Positions 1 to 12,045 of a stretch of DNA of 64,000 nt are shown here, piece by piece. The notes under the pieces were generated by a model. That model was given only the letters and a program-made list of their open reading frames with translations, ran no database searches and was not told the origin of the DNA. The position numbers and the translations under genes are program-made. Every line of letters begins with the position of its first letter. Within the stretch, counting starts at the first letter, position 1. Origin of the DNA: Lycium barbarum (Eukaryota; Streptophyta; Magnoliopsida; Solanales; Solanaceae); assembly GCF_019175385.1 (NCBI RefSeq), contig NC_083344.1, positions 62,992,782 to 63,056,781 of the forward strand, in the 5' to 3' direction.

Positions 1-1490
1 CTTCTTGGCCATCGGAATCCGCAAGAGAAAATCTCAGTTTTTCCTTCAGTAGAATTGAACCATTTTGATATGCTTTTCCTGAAATTATGCAAACTTTCTC
101 TAAACTCCTTGAAAAGCTATAGAATGTCCGTAGAACCTTTATAGGTGACCCCATAAGCTTAAAGGGCGTCATTTGAGCCCACCGCCTTGCTTGTTCCGAG
201 GTGGGCCCGCTATTCCCGGTTTTGCCCTTAATGTACTAAAGTCTCCTTTTCGAACGATTTTTGAAAGAAACGTTTCGACTACCCTTTTAATTACCTAACG
301 AATATGGTTTTAAATATTCTATTAAGTCTGATAAATTATTTTGACACTCGGAACGACTTCAGGAAGGTTATACTTCTGTAATTTATTATGATGTCCGAAA
401 TGCTTTTATTTTGATCCCGTCCGACTTCATTGGATTTGTTTGCCCTTGATATGCCTCATTGAGTCCTTGAAAACATTTATGATATTTTAATTGCATTAGT
501 CTCTCACTACTCCATTCGTGGATGCCCCAATGATTCCCACACTGAGCCCGGGCCAGGATATGTTGTCAAACGTGATCCTTTGCATTGTTCGCCGTGCCTC
601 GATGTGAGGGGGCAGGTATACGCGTACATGGGTTTGTGGAGTATGCTGTGCCATGTACGCTTGTTCTGATATGATTTGCTATGGCCATCTGATATGATAT
701 AATATGTGACGGGGTTATGCCCCATTCTGATTCTTCTGTGTTGTGGCACCAGCGTCGGGAGGGTGGCCACGTTCTGTCTACCGAGTCCCTTGGCAGGGGC
801 CGGATTTGATATGACATATGTTTCTGTACACACTTTGCATGTTTTGAAATTATGTATCTGATACTTTGGATTTTTCTGTTTATTCTGTACGTTCTACACC
901 AGTTTTGATTTTGTTTCTGCAACTCAGGCTTTACATATTCAGTACATATTTCGTACTGACCCCCTTTCCTCGGGGGCTGCGTCTTCATGCCGCGCAGGTA
1001 CCGACGACAGGTTTGCTGATCCGTCCGCTTAGGATCTCATTCTGCTAGTTTTGGAGCGCTCTTTTATTCAGAGCCATCTTTTGGTACAGTCTGTTACTTC
1101 TATATGTGTATATTTTCGTTCATGGGTACGGCGGGGCCCTGTCCTGCCATATGATTCTGTTGGTCCATTTAGAGGTCTGTAGACATGTTTGTGGGTTGGG
1201 ATCTTTCTGTACAGCTGTGTGTATATGTTGTGTTTGGGCGATCCCATTCACCGCGGCGGCCGGTCCGCATATATTTAAATGTTACTCTGTTGGCCCTGTG
1301 TGGCCTTTGTTGGTATTTTCTGCGTGCAGGGTATATGGGATAGTCCGTAAAACAAAGGAAACTCTGCCGAAATTTTTCTGGAAATTAGCTAAATTTGAAA
1401 TAAAGCCGCGTCGGCTTCTGCTGTATATTAGAATGTGTTTGAGTGCCCGGATCGGGCACTAGTCACGGCCTACGGGGTTGGGTTGTGACA
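1..1490 (+). repeat. 3' part of an E-type gypsy LTR, cut by the window edge
   Basis: No coding function seen. It carries the marks shared by the LTRs of this window: the GTACTGAC...GGGGGCTGCG hairpin followed by a CGCAGGTAC site (about 931-1000), a GGTACGGCGGGGCCCTGTCC block near 1128, and a terminal GTTGTGACA at 1482-1490. Blocks near 180-215 and 40-130 resemble those of element E. The five bases after the end (CATAC, 1491-1495) are probably a target duplication whose partner lies left of the window. Whether this is a solo LTR or the 3' LTR of a full element cannot be seen. Confidence 0.8.
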
Positions 1491-1592
1491 CATACTTCCT
1501 TGCTTTAGACTTAAGAATCTATCCGCTTTAGCTCGGCAGACCTCGGGTGGCAAATAATGGCGAATGAAAGCATCTACAAATTCTTGGCACAT
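1491..1592 (-). pseudogene. antisense gag scrap of an A-type element
   Basis: Read on the minus strand this encodes about 34 residues of gypsy gag, including EFVDAFIRHYLPPEV and FLSLKQGSM, closely matching the gag of element A (4990-5085). Homology stops abruptly at the LTR end at 1490, so the LTR on the left was inserted into this older gag copy. Beyond 1592 the gag match is lost. It is a relic without function. Confidence 0.8.
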
Positions 1593-1883
1593 AACCACTG
1601 GACAAGGAGTAAACTCAAATAGACGGTAGTGAAAATGTAAAAAATAGGCACTGAGCACTAAAGAGGCACCTTTTTAGCTCCGTTGGGGATGATTTTTTGT
1701 TTAATGTTTAAGTTGTGATTTTTGCTCTATTATAATATTTTATCAGATTATTAGAAGCGACTACAATTTTCATAAGCAACCTACGGTTTAGACGAAATTA
1801 TCTTGAAAAGTGATGAATTAATTCTTGAACTTATCGTTGTTGGCATTTAAATGAATATTTAACAAAATGATAACATCATTATC
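1593..1883. other. AT-rich spacer without recognised content
   Basis: I see no gene, repeat end or RNA here. Its last five bases (TTATC, 1879-1883) are the left target duplication of element A, and the sequence continues at 11868 on the other side of that element. Confidence 0.6.
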
Positions 1884-4282
1884 TGTTACACCTCGGAAAT
1901 TTCTCCGTACTTGTATGATGAGTGGAATGATGAAGAGTTTGAGTGAATGATGTTTTATTAAGTCGGGAATGGCTAATTAAGAATTTTTGGAAATAAGAAA
2001 GTCGCGGAAATATTTTTAGCCCAGTGGTCGTATATGGCACTATACGGCCCGTAAAGTGATTTACGGACCGTATAGTGCAGTCGTCCTCCAGCTTGTCAAA
2101 AATCTCAACTTTCTGTAAATTGTGAAAATGGTTAAATACGACTTGGAGGACGGCCCGTAAACTGGTTTACGGACCGTAAACCTCAGTCGTAAATTGCCAT
2201 AATCCCCAACCAAACTTTCTGTTTCTGGGATGATTAAAAACGACCATGGAGGACGGACCGTAAACCACAATACGGTCCGTAAACTGTAATTTACGACCAC
2301 TGTTCATCCCGACAAGAATTCATTAAAGATCAGATTTGTGATTTTTAAAGGGGACTTAAGCCTCATTTCAACTCATTATTCATTCAACCAACTCAAGAAA
2401 CTTCTAGACCTCTCCACATACTTCATCTATAGAAATCCCAAAGAATCAAAAGAACATCAAGACCAACAACACCAAATTCACAAAAATAAGTGTAAGAACA
2501 CATCAAAGGATCTTCTAAGTCAAGAAATTCCCAAGAAGGTGGAACTAGGGTTTTGGCTAATTGAAGTGTTTCAACTTAAGGATTGTTCAACCATCATCCA
2601 AGGTACGTTTCATGATTATTCCATGTTGTTTGAAGTATTGGATAGCTTAGACACTTGAAATGTAGAAGAACATAGAAATGGGTCATTATTGAGTGAATAG
2701 TGACACAAATGAATGATAGTGGAATTGAACTATGAATATTGAAGTGTTGTGAGTACTAATACGTTATAAATGATGTTTATATCATGAAACAAGCATTAAG
2801 TGCATGAAAACGCAAGGATGAACTAGAAGTAGAAATAAGGGAAAATTGGAGGAAAATGGTGGATTTTGGCAAATGTACGTAAATGATGATTGTCGATGAT
2901 GATATTGCGAGTAATATTATGAATGTTGGGAGTTGATATAAAACATGAGAAAAATGGTATGAGCGAAGGAAGCATTGTCCGACTTTTCCTAGAATTAGCG
3001 ATTGTTCTTGTAGTTAGTTTACTAATGTTGATACGGATTCTCTTATGAAGGTAACGACGTGATATCGACGGAGAACAAGTGAGCGATATCTTAGCTAAAC
3101 GACCAAGGTATGTGAGGCTAGTCCTTCTTTCTAATGACATGTATCTTTTAGCTTGAATCCCTACTCCTTTCATGAGTTCTTACATTCTAAGAAGTTAAAA
3201 CCTTATACCTATGAATGTCTATATGAGTTAAGTTATACGATATGATAACACTAGAATGATGATGATGTTATTCCTTGCCTACACTCACCTTATGTACTAG
3301 TCCTTTCAAGGTGAGGGAGAATATCCATGATGGTTCCATAATGTAATCGGGGGATCACGACCTTATGTCACCCCGATAGAGTAAAATTGATCATGAGTCT
3401 TATATACGCATTATGATAAGATAAGTATTTTATGATAAACATATTACTATGAGTATTTACATTAAGCATGTCATGATTGCATTCACACCGGGCCTAGTTG
3501 GCCGGGCAGACACCACTTCGGCGGGCGGCGATACGAATACACCACGACCTACGGGCGTGGGCAGACACCACTAGTGGGCGGCATGAGATGGTACCCCGGA
3601 TGCGGGAGGCCTGGACGCGGGCTAATGTTATTGATTATCACACCGTTCCAACATGGACGGGCAGCTTGCATATGATGCATACATGTTATGATGATGAGTG
3701 TGAGTAAGACAGCATGTATTACTTCATTTATGATTATCAGTTAGATTCAGGTGTCTCATGTTGATGTTATTCCCCTATTATTGATGTCTTCTTTCATTAT
3801 GTATGCCTCTCATACTCGGTACAATATTCGTACTGACGTCCTTTCTTCGGATGCTGTGTTCATGCCCACAGGTAGACAGGGAGGAGAGCTTTGCCCAGGT
3901 CCTCAGTAGCTGTCAGCTGATAGATAACACTCCATTGTTCAGAGGTGCTTATGGCTATTCTTTTGATGTACATTCATATATGCATTTTTTGGGCATGACG
4001 GAGTCTTGTTTCGTCTATGTATTCATTTTGTTAGTAGAGGCTCGTAGATACGCAGTGGGGGTTAGATGGTCTCACAAGATGTTTTCATATGTATGTATAT
4101 TATTTTGATGGCCAAGAGGAAAATGTATATAAAGTATTTATGTTTTGATTAAATATGATTTCCCTACAATTGGTATGTAAAATTGATAAAAGAGTATTAA
4201 ATGAGCAAGATAAGTAGTAGAGTGAACGGTGCTCGGTAACTAGCTCCGGGTACCCGTCGCGGCCCCTAGCTGGGTCGTGACA
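1884..4282 (+). repeat. 5' LTR of element A
   Basis: Begins TGTTACACCT and ends GTCGTGACA. It would supply promoter and polyadenylation signals. Inside are a cluster of ACGGNCCGT palindromes (2036-2300), donor-like AG|GTACGT at 2603, TTGTAG ending at 3013, donor-like AAG|GTATGT at 3108, and the hairpin motif near 3830-3860 followed by CACAG|GTAG at 3871. Open frames inside (for example 2338-2658) recur in the 3' LTR only because the LTRs are copies. Confidence 0.95.
2036..2300. repeat. cluster of ACGGNCCGT palindromes in the LTR of A
   Basis: About six short perfect or near-perfect palindromes of the form TTTACGG-N-CCGTAAA, or the shorter TACGGNCCGTA, lie within 265 bp. The same cluster recurs in the 3' LTR (about 9620-9890), in solo LTR A2 (15225-15475) and inverted in A3 (25385-25665). 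Such dense dyads can be regulatory binding sites or hairpins; the function is unknown. Confidence 0.7.
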
Positions 4283-4286
4283 GAAG

Positions 4287-4298
4287 TGGTATCAGAGC
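4287..4298 (+). other. primer binding site of element A (initiator-Met tRNA)
   Basis: TGGTATCAGAGC, four bases after the LTR end, complementary to the 3' end of plant initiator-Met tRNA, the usual minus-strand primer for plant gypsy elements. Confidence 0.93.
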
Positions 4299-4340
4299 AG
4301 TTCGTCCTAGGAAGTGTCTACGAGCCGTGTCTAGTAGAGT

Positions 4341-4379
4341 CTTGTTTATGGTGTGTTGCGCGCCACGCTAATAAACAAG
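4341..4379 (+). promoter_or_regulatory. leader hairpin with self-complementary loop (candidate dimerisation signal), element A
   Basis: The lower stem CTTGTTTAT (4341-4349) pairs perfectly with ATAAACAAG (4371-4379). The upper stem GGTGTG (4350-4355) pairs with CACGCT (4364-4369) through Watson-Crick and G-U pairs. The 8-nt loop TTGCGCGC contains the palindrome GCGCGC (4358-4363). Four other elements in the window have the same architecture with compensating changes. A role in RNA dimerisation or packaging is an inference. The conserved motif AGATCGTGCGATAG follows at 4423-4436. Confidence 0.65.
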
Positions 4380-4488
4380 AGGCTACAGGGCATTTAGGAA
4401 AATGACCATCTTTCTTCTCATGAGATCGTGCGATAGAGCCATGTCCAGGATTATATCATTCCTAAAAGTGCGTTATGGTTTCAGAAAA

Positions 4489-7400
4489 ATGCCGCCGAAA
4501 GGAAAAGCTACAACTGCCCAGAAAGGAAATGCTACGACGAAGAAGCGGGCAGAAAGGGAGCCTCCAGCAAACGTAGAGGAAAGTGAATCGCAAAGTTAGG
4601 CCGCGCTCAATGTAGAAGAGAAGGGAGGAGCCTCAGCTCCGATTCCCCCACCGGGTGCTTCGGGTCAACAAGTGTCCGAGGCCATACATTTATTGACACA
4701 GTTGGTTGCCGCTCAGGCACAACGACAGAATGCGGGCCCAAGTGATCGTTCGGCTAGTACAAGAGCCCGTGATTTCCTTACTCTAAACCTTCCAGAATTT
4801 TTCGGGTCGAAGCCGGATGAGGACCCACAAGGTTTTATCGATGAGATGTTGCGGACGCTGGAACTTATGCATGCTTCTGAGACCGAATCCGTGGAGTTGG
4901 CCTCATATAGACTTCGCGACGTGGCGGTACTATGGTATAAAAATTGGGTGATATCAAGGGGAGAGAACGCACCACCTCCCGTTTGGCAAGAGTTTGTGGA
5001 TGCCTTTATTCGTCACTACTTGCCACCTGAAGTCCGCCGAGCTAGAGCGGACATGTTCTTGAATTTGAAACAGGGAAGCATGAGTGCCCGAGAGTATAGT
5101 ATGCAATTCAACTCATTGGCCCGGTATGCTCCGACTATGGTGGCTGACATGGGAGACCGAGTCTATAGATTTGTGTGTGGTTTAGGACCACACTTGTTCA
5201 GAGATTGCCTGACAACCTCTTTGCAAGACGGGATGGATATTTCCCGGATACAGGCCCATGCTCAGAACCTCGAGGAACGACAACAACAGCAGAGAAGTGA
5301 TCGTGGGGGTGACAAAAGACAAGGTAAGAGGGCTAGATCTATGGGGGAGAGCAGTGAGTACCGAGGGGGACCGAGACAGACGCATTCCAGGCACTCTGGT
5401 CAGTCAGTGACCAGTGCACCTCCCAGATTCTCGGATAGGAGATTTGATCGTTCTACTCAGTCAGGCCAGGGGCAGGTTTCGAGGGCCTCAGATTCGCAGT
5501 CTAGGGGAGACTTTAGCCAGAGGAGACCTTCAGTACCGCGGTGTAGCCAGTGTGGCAAATTACATTCCGGATAGTGTCGTCAGGGTTCGGATGCATATTA
5601 TGCTTGCGGGCAGGTTGGTCATATGATGAGAGATTTCCCTTCAGCGAGAGATAGAGCGGGGACTCAGCCCACAGGTTCAGCAGCGGGTTCTTCGTCAGCT
5701 CGTCCGACCACACAGACTCCTCAGACTATAGCAGGCAGAGGTAGAGGTTGAGGGGGAACATACACTTCGGGTGCTGTTCAGCCCCGTGTGTATGCTTTAG
5801 CTGGGCGACAGGATCTTGAGTCTTCCCCAGATGTTGTCACAGGTACCTTGACTATATTTTCCCGTGACGTATATGCTCTGATTGATCCGGGTTCTACCTT
5901 CTCATATATTACTCCGTATATCGCTGATTGTGTTAGGGTGAGACCCGAGCCGATTAAACCTTTCGAGGTATTCACTCCGGTTGGTGATCCTATAATAGCA
6001 AGGCAAGTATATAAGAACTGTGTAGTCATTATATGTGATCGTCAGACAAGGGCTGATTTGATTGAACTTGAGATGATAGATTTTGACGTAATTATGGGTA
6101 TGGACTGGTTGGCATCGTGCTATGCTAATGTTTGTTTCCGGACAAAGGTAGTTCGATTCCAATTTCCGGGAGAACCCATACTTGAGTGGAAGGGTAATAC
6201 AGTTTCCCCAAAGGGTAGGTTTATTTCTTACCTTAAGGCGAGAAAGATGATAGCAAAAGGTTATATTTGTCATCTAGTTCGGGTTCATGACACGGAAGCG
6301 GAAGTGCCAACTTTCCAGTCTGTCCCGGTAGTGAATGAATTCCCAGATGTGTTTCCCGACGAGTTACCAGGCCTTCTTCCAGAAAGGGAGATCGACTTTG
6401 CTATTGATGTATTACCAAACACCGAGCCTATTTCTATTCCTCCCTATCGAATGGCTCCAGCAGAACTGAAAGAGCTAAAAGCACAGCTAAAAGATTTACT
6501 TGAGAAGGGGTTCATAAGGCCTAGTTCCTTGCCATGGGGAGCACCAGTCTTGTTCGTAAGGAAGAAAGATGGTTCGTTACGAATGTGTATTGATTACAGA
6601 CAGCTGAACAAAGTAACGGTAAAGAACATATATCCCCTTCCTAGAATTGACGACTTGTTCGATCAATTGTAAGGTGCTAAATGGTTCTCCAAGATAGATC
6701 TGAGATCGGGTTATCATCAGGTGAGAATCAGGGGAGCAGATATTCCCAAGACTTCCTTCAGGACAAGATAAGGTCACTACGAGTTTCGAGTAATGTCGTT
6801 CGGGTTGACGAATGCCCCGGCAGTGTTCATGAATTTAATGAATAATGTGTTCAGGCCATTTTTGGACCTTTTTGTGATAGTGTTCATCGACGATATTTTG
6901 GTGTACTCTCGAACAGAGTCAGAACATGCAGATCATCTAAGCATTGTTCTTGGCGTTCTTCGAGATCGGGAATTGTATGCAAAGTTTTCAAAGTGCGAGT
7001 TTTGGCTAAATTCTGTTGCATTCCTGGGTCATATTATTTCAGATGATGGTGTTAGAGTTGACACTCAGAAAATAGAAGCTGTGAAGACCTGGCCAAGACC
7101 GACGACGCCTACAGAAGTTCATAGTTTCCTTGGGTTAGCAGGATACTATAGAAGATTTGTAGAGGGCTTCTCATCTATTTCAGCCCCATTGACAAAGTTA
7201 ACCTAGAAGTCGGCTAAATTCCAGTGGAGTGATGCCTGTGAGCGTAGCTTCCAAGAGTTGAAAAACAGGTTGACCTCAGCGCCAGTGCTAACACTTCCAG
7301 AAGGATCAGATGGCTATGTAGTATATTGTGACGCCTCCGGTATGGGATTAGGATGTGTATTGATGCAAAATGGGAAAGTTATTGCATATTCTTCGAGACA

Positions 7401-9264
7401 GTTGCGAAAACATGAACAGAATTATCCCACTCATGATCGTGAGCTAGCTGCGGTCATTCATGCATTGAAAATATGGAGACACTACTTTTATGGTGTGCAC
7501 GTGGACATCTATACAGATCACAAAAGCCTTCAATATATTTTCAAACAGAAGGAGTTGAACCTGCGGCAAAGGAGATGGTTGGAATTACTGAAGGATTACG
7601 ATGTGAACATTCTATATCACCCAGGGAAGGCGAATGTAGTAGCGGATGCACTTAGCCGCCGATCGATGGGTAGTTTGTGTGGAGTTCCTTCGGAAAAGCG
7701 AGAAATGGTTTGTGAGGTCCATCGGTTAGCAAGTCTTGGCGTACGGCCAATTGATTCAGGAGATGCAGGTATTAGCGTCAATGACCCCACAGTTTCATCA
7801 TTGAATCTAGAAGTGAAGGAACGACAATATGAAAACCCTCAGTTAAGCCACTATCGAGATCTATCTCAGGAAAAGGAAAAGTCTCCATTCGAAGTTTCCA
7901 TAGAAGGGGTTCTTAGATATCGAGGCCGGCTATGTGTACCGAATGTGGCAAACTTGCGCCAACAGATTTTAGAGGAAGCACACTATTCCCGGTATTCTAT
8001 TCATCCAGGTGCAACCAAGATGTACCACGATCTCAAAGTGATGTATTGGTGGGATGGCATGAAGCGAGACATAGCAGAATTTGTAGCATAGTGCCCAAAT
8101 TGCCAGCAAGTGAAGGCCGAGCATCAAAAGCCAGGAGGCTTATTGCAAGCAATGGAAATTCCTACGTGGAAATGGGAAGAAATTAACATGGATTTTGTGG
8201 TAGGACTACCCCGTACGCGGGGAAAGTATGATTCTATATGGGTGATCGTGGATAGACTCACGAAAGCATCTCATTTTCTCCCCGTTAGAACGACATATTC
8301 AGCGGAAGATTATGCTAAATTGTATCTCAAGGAGATTGTATGACTTCACGGTATTCCTTTGGCCATTATCACAGACAGAGGGGCACAGTTCACATCCAAG
8401 TTCTGGAAGTCCTTCCAAGAAGGTCTAGGTACCCAAGTTAAGCTCAGCACGGCGTTCCACCCGCAGACCGACGGACAAGCCGAGCGTACTATTCAGACCT
8501 TGGAAGATATGCTACGAGCGTGTGTGCTGGACTTTGGTGGTAGTTGGGATGAGAATTTGCCTCTTATTGAATTTGCCTATAATAACAGCTATCATTCCAG
8601 TATTCAAATGGCCCCGTATGAAGCCTTATATGGAAGAAAATGCAGATCTCCAATTGGATGGTTTGAAACCGGAGAAGTACAATTGATAGGCCCCGACTTG
8701 ATCCAACAAGTAGTTGAAAAGGTTAAAGTGATTCGAGACCGACTGTTAACAGCTCAAAGTCGCCAAAAGTCTTATGCAGATAATCGCCGACGAGACTTGG
8801 AATTTCAAGTGGGCGATTGGGTGTTCCTGAAGGTATCGCCGATGAAGGGAGTGATGAGATTTGGCAAGAAGGGAAAGCTAAGTCCCAGATATATCGGACC
8901 CTACCAAATCATTCGCAAGATGAGTCGAGTCGCCTATGAATTGGACTTGCCTTCAGAGCTCGAATCCGTGCATCCAATATTCCATGTTTCGATGCTCCGC
9001 AAGTGTATTGGAGACCCAATGAGAATAGTTCCGGTTGATGATGTGCAAGTAACAGAGAAGCTAACATACGAGGAAATGCCCATTGCCATTTTGGACAGAC
9101 AAGTACGAAGGCTTCGGAATAAAGAAGTTGCTTCAGTCAAAGTTCTATGGCGGAACAATGATCGGGAAGAAATGACTTGGGAAGTGGAGGAGAAGATGAA
9201 ATCTATGTACCCCCATTTGTTCCAATCCCCAGAAGAGATTCAAGATGAGACGTCGATGGTGTAA
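4489..9264 (+). pseudogene. gag-pol polyprotein of element A (chromovirus), eight premature stops
   Basis: One reading frame of 1591 codons starting MPPKGKATT; the start was chosen by analogy with MPPRKAT in the other gags. In order: gag capsid region (about 4672-5280); basic linker; two zinc knuckles (about 5545-5640), the second having lost its first and last Cys to Tyr and Phe; protease with DPGST at 5884-5898; reverse transcriptase with FIDD at 6883-6894; RNase H from YCDASG (7324) to VVADALSRR (about 7637-7663); integrase HHCC zinc finger (about 7981-8106) and DDE core with MDF, ITDRG and [11 protein letters not shown] (8188-8520); chromodomain at the C-terminus (about 9076-9230). In-frame stops lie at 4597, 5572, 5749, 6670, 6769, 7204, 8089 and 8341, with no frameshift. 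Most fit CAG, CAA or CGA turning into a stop. The protein cannot be made now. Confidence 0.95.
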
Positions 9265-9431
9265 GGTATGTATGTTTTAATTTTATGTTTTTGGTCGTGT
9301 GTGGCCATAAATGTGTTGATATTGTGATATAGCCCTGTGAGGCGAAGATATTGTGGGTTGTTGTAATTGAAAGGTAGTGTCCAAATTACAAAGGAAACTC
9401 TGGCAAAATATTTGTAGAATTCCCAAGTGTC

Positions 9432-9469
9432 GAACATTCGAGGACGAATGTTCCAAAAGGGGGGGAGAA
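9432..9469 (+). other. 3' stem-loop and polypurine tract of element A
   Basis: GAACATTCG (9432-9440) and CGAATGTTC (9445-9453) form a perfect 9-bp inverted repeat around the tetraloop AGGA. The polypurine tract AAAAGGGGGGGAGAA (9455-9469) directly abuts the 3' LTR and would prime plus-strand synthesis. Confidence 0.85.
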
Positions 9470-11867
9470 TGTTACACCTCGGAAATTTCTCCGTACTTGT
9501 ATGATGGGTGGAATGATAAAGAGTTTGAGTGAATGATGTTTTATTAAGTCGGGAATGGCTAATTAAGAATTTTTGGAAATAAGAAAGTCGCGGAAAGTTT
9601 TTCAGCCCAGTGGTCGTATATGGCACTATACGGCCCGTAAAGTGATTTATGGACCGTATAGTGCAGTTGTCCTCCAGCTTGTCAAAAATCTCAACTTTCT
9701 GTAAATTGTGAAAATGGTTAAATACGACTTGGAGGACGACCCGTAAACTGGTTTACAGACCGTAAACCTCAGTCGTAAATTGCCATAATCCCCAGCCAAA
9801 CTTTCTGTTTCTGGGATGATTAAAAATGACCATGGAGGATGGACCGTAAACCACAATACGGTCCGTAAACTGCAATTTACGACCACCGTTCATCTCGACA
9901 AGAATTCATTAAAGATAGATTTGTGATTTTTAAAGGGGAGTTAAGCCTCATTTCAACTCATTATTCATTCAACCAACTCAAGAAACTTCTAGACCTCTCC
10001 ACATACTTCATCTATAGAAATCCCAAAGAATCAAAAGAACATCAAGACCAACAACACCAAATTCACAAAAATAAGTGTAAGAACACATCAAAGGATCTTC
10101 TAAGTCAAGAAATTCCCAAGAAGGTGGAACTAGGGTTTTGGCTAATTGAAGTGTTTCAACTTAAGGATTGTTCAACCATCATCCAAGGTATGTTTCATGA
10201 TTATTCCATGTTGTTTGAAGTATTGGAAAGCTTAGACACTTGAAATGTAGAAGAACATAGAAATGGGTCATTATTGAGTAAATAGTGACATAAATGAATG
10301 ATAGTGGAATTGAACTATGAATATTGAAGTGTTGTGAGTACTAATACGTTATAATGATGTTTATATCATGAAACAAGCATTAAATGCATGAAAATGCAAG
10401 GATAAACTAGAAGTAGAAATAAGGGAAAATTGGAGGAAAATGGTGGATTTTGGCAAATGTACGTAAATGACGATTGTCGATGATGATATTGCGAGTAATA
10501 TTATGAATGTTGGGAGTTGATATAAAACATGAGAAAAATGGTATGAGCGAAGGAAGCGTTGTCCGACTTTTCCTAGAATTAGCGATGCGTTCTTGTAGTT
10601 AGTTTACTAATGTTGATACAGATTCTCTTATGAAGGTAATGACGTGATATCGACGGAGAACAAGTGAGCGATATCTTAGCTAAATGACCAAGGTATGTGA
10701 GGCTAGTCCTTCTTTCTAATGGCATGAATCTTTTAGCTTGAATCCCTACTCCTTTCATGAGTTCTTACATTCTAAGAAGTTAAAAGCTTATACCTATGAA
10801 TGTCTATATGAGTTAAGTTATACGATATGATAACACTAGAATGATGATGATGTTATTCCTTTCCTACACTCACCTTATGTACTAGTCCTTTCAAGGTAAG
10901 GCAGAATATCCATGATGGTTCCATAATGTAATCGGGGGATCACGACCTTACGTCACCCCGATAGAGTAAAGTTGATCATGAGTCTTATATACGCATTATG
11001 ATAAGATAAGTATTTTATGATAAACATATTACTATAAGTATTTACATTAAGCATGTCATGATTGCATTCACACCGGGCCTAGTTGGTCGGGCAGACACCG
11101 CTTCGGCGGGCGGCGATACGGATACACCACGACCTACGGGCGTGGGCAGACACCACTAGTGGGCGGCATGAGATGGTACCCCGGACGCGGGAGGCCTGGA
11201 CGCGGGCTAATGTTATTGATTATCACACCGTCCCGACATGGACGGGCAGCTTGCATATGATGCATACATGTTATGATGATGAGTGTGAGTAAGACAGCAT
11301 GTATTACTTCATTTATGATTATCAGTTAGATTCAGCTGTCTCATGTTGATGTTATTCCCCTATTATTGATGTCTTCTTTCATTATGTATGCCTCTCATAC
11401 TCGGTACAATATTCGTACTGACGTCCTTTCTTCGGACGTTGTGTTCATGCCCACAGGTAGACAGGGAGGAGAGCTTGGCCCAGGTCCTCAGTAGCTGTCA
11501 GCTGATAGATAGCACTCCATTGTTCGGAGGTGCTTATGGCTATTCTTTTGATGTACATTCATATATGCATATTTTGGGCATGACGGAGTCTTGTTCCATC
11601 TATGTATTCATTTTGTTAGTAGAGGCTCGTAGATATGCAGTGTGGGTTAGATGGTCTCACAAGATGTTTTCATATGTATGTATATTATTTTGATGGCCAA
11701 GAGGCAAATGTATATAAAGTATTTATGTTTTGATTAAATATGATTTTCCTACAATTGGTATGTAAAATTGATAAAAGAGTATTAAATGAGCAAGATAAGT
11801 AGTAGAGTGAGCGGTGCTCGGTAACTAGCTTCGGGTACCCGTCGCGGCCCCTAACTGGGTCGTGACA
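9470..11867 (+). repeat. 3' LTR of element A
   Basis: Copy of the 5' LTR (2398 versus 2399 bp) starting TGTTACACCT and ending CGTGACA, followed by the duplication TTATC. Differences from the 5' copy are scattered single bases. The region 9265-9431 before the stem-loop is the non-coding 3' leader of the element. Confidence 0.95.
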
Positions 11868-12045
11868 TTATCGATATAAACACTAATATCAATGAAACAA
11901 TACAAGTCGTTCACTATTAATCTCAACATTACAAGTTGGTCGCCTAGTTATTTAACCAGTTGCAATACATACAAGAACATTTCACATTGATCACATGTAG
12001 TTATGTCATCTATTTCAATATAGATCATATGTATTATAGTGACCA
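11868..12045. other. AT-rich spacer without recognised content
   Basis: It continues the sequence into which element A inserted. I see no gene or repeat end. It runs to the antisense LTR starting at 12046. Confidence 0.5.

Larger units (their letters stand above)
1884..11867 (+). mobile_element. complete Ty3/gypsy chromovirus (Tekay/Del-like), element A
   Basis: A structurally complete retrotransposon: 5' LTR 1884-4282, primer site 4287-4298, gag-pol 4489-9264, polypurine tract 9455-9469, 3' LTR 9470-11867. The 5-bp target duplication TTATC is present on both sides (1879-1883 and 11868-11872). The integrase is followed by a chromodomain, which places it among chromoviruses. Long LTRs and the single gag-pol frame suggest the Tekay/Del clade; the clade call is an inference from memory of the family. 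The two LTRs are similar but visibly diverged, often by C/T or G/A changes, so the insertion is not brand new. Confidence 0.95.

Noticed and set aside
2338..2658. 106-residue open frame repeated at 9923-10243
   Set aside because: It is in both LTRs of element A because they are copies; no family motifs, and it overlaps donor-like sites. Not supported as a gene.
4287..4298. A tRNA gene at the TGGTATCAGAGC sites
   Set aside because: Only the 12-nt complement of the tRNA 3' end is present, as expected of a primer site; no cloverleaf around it.
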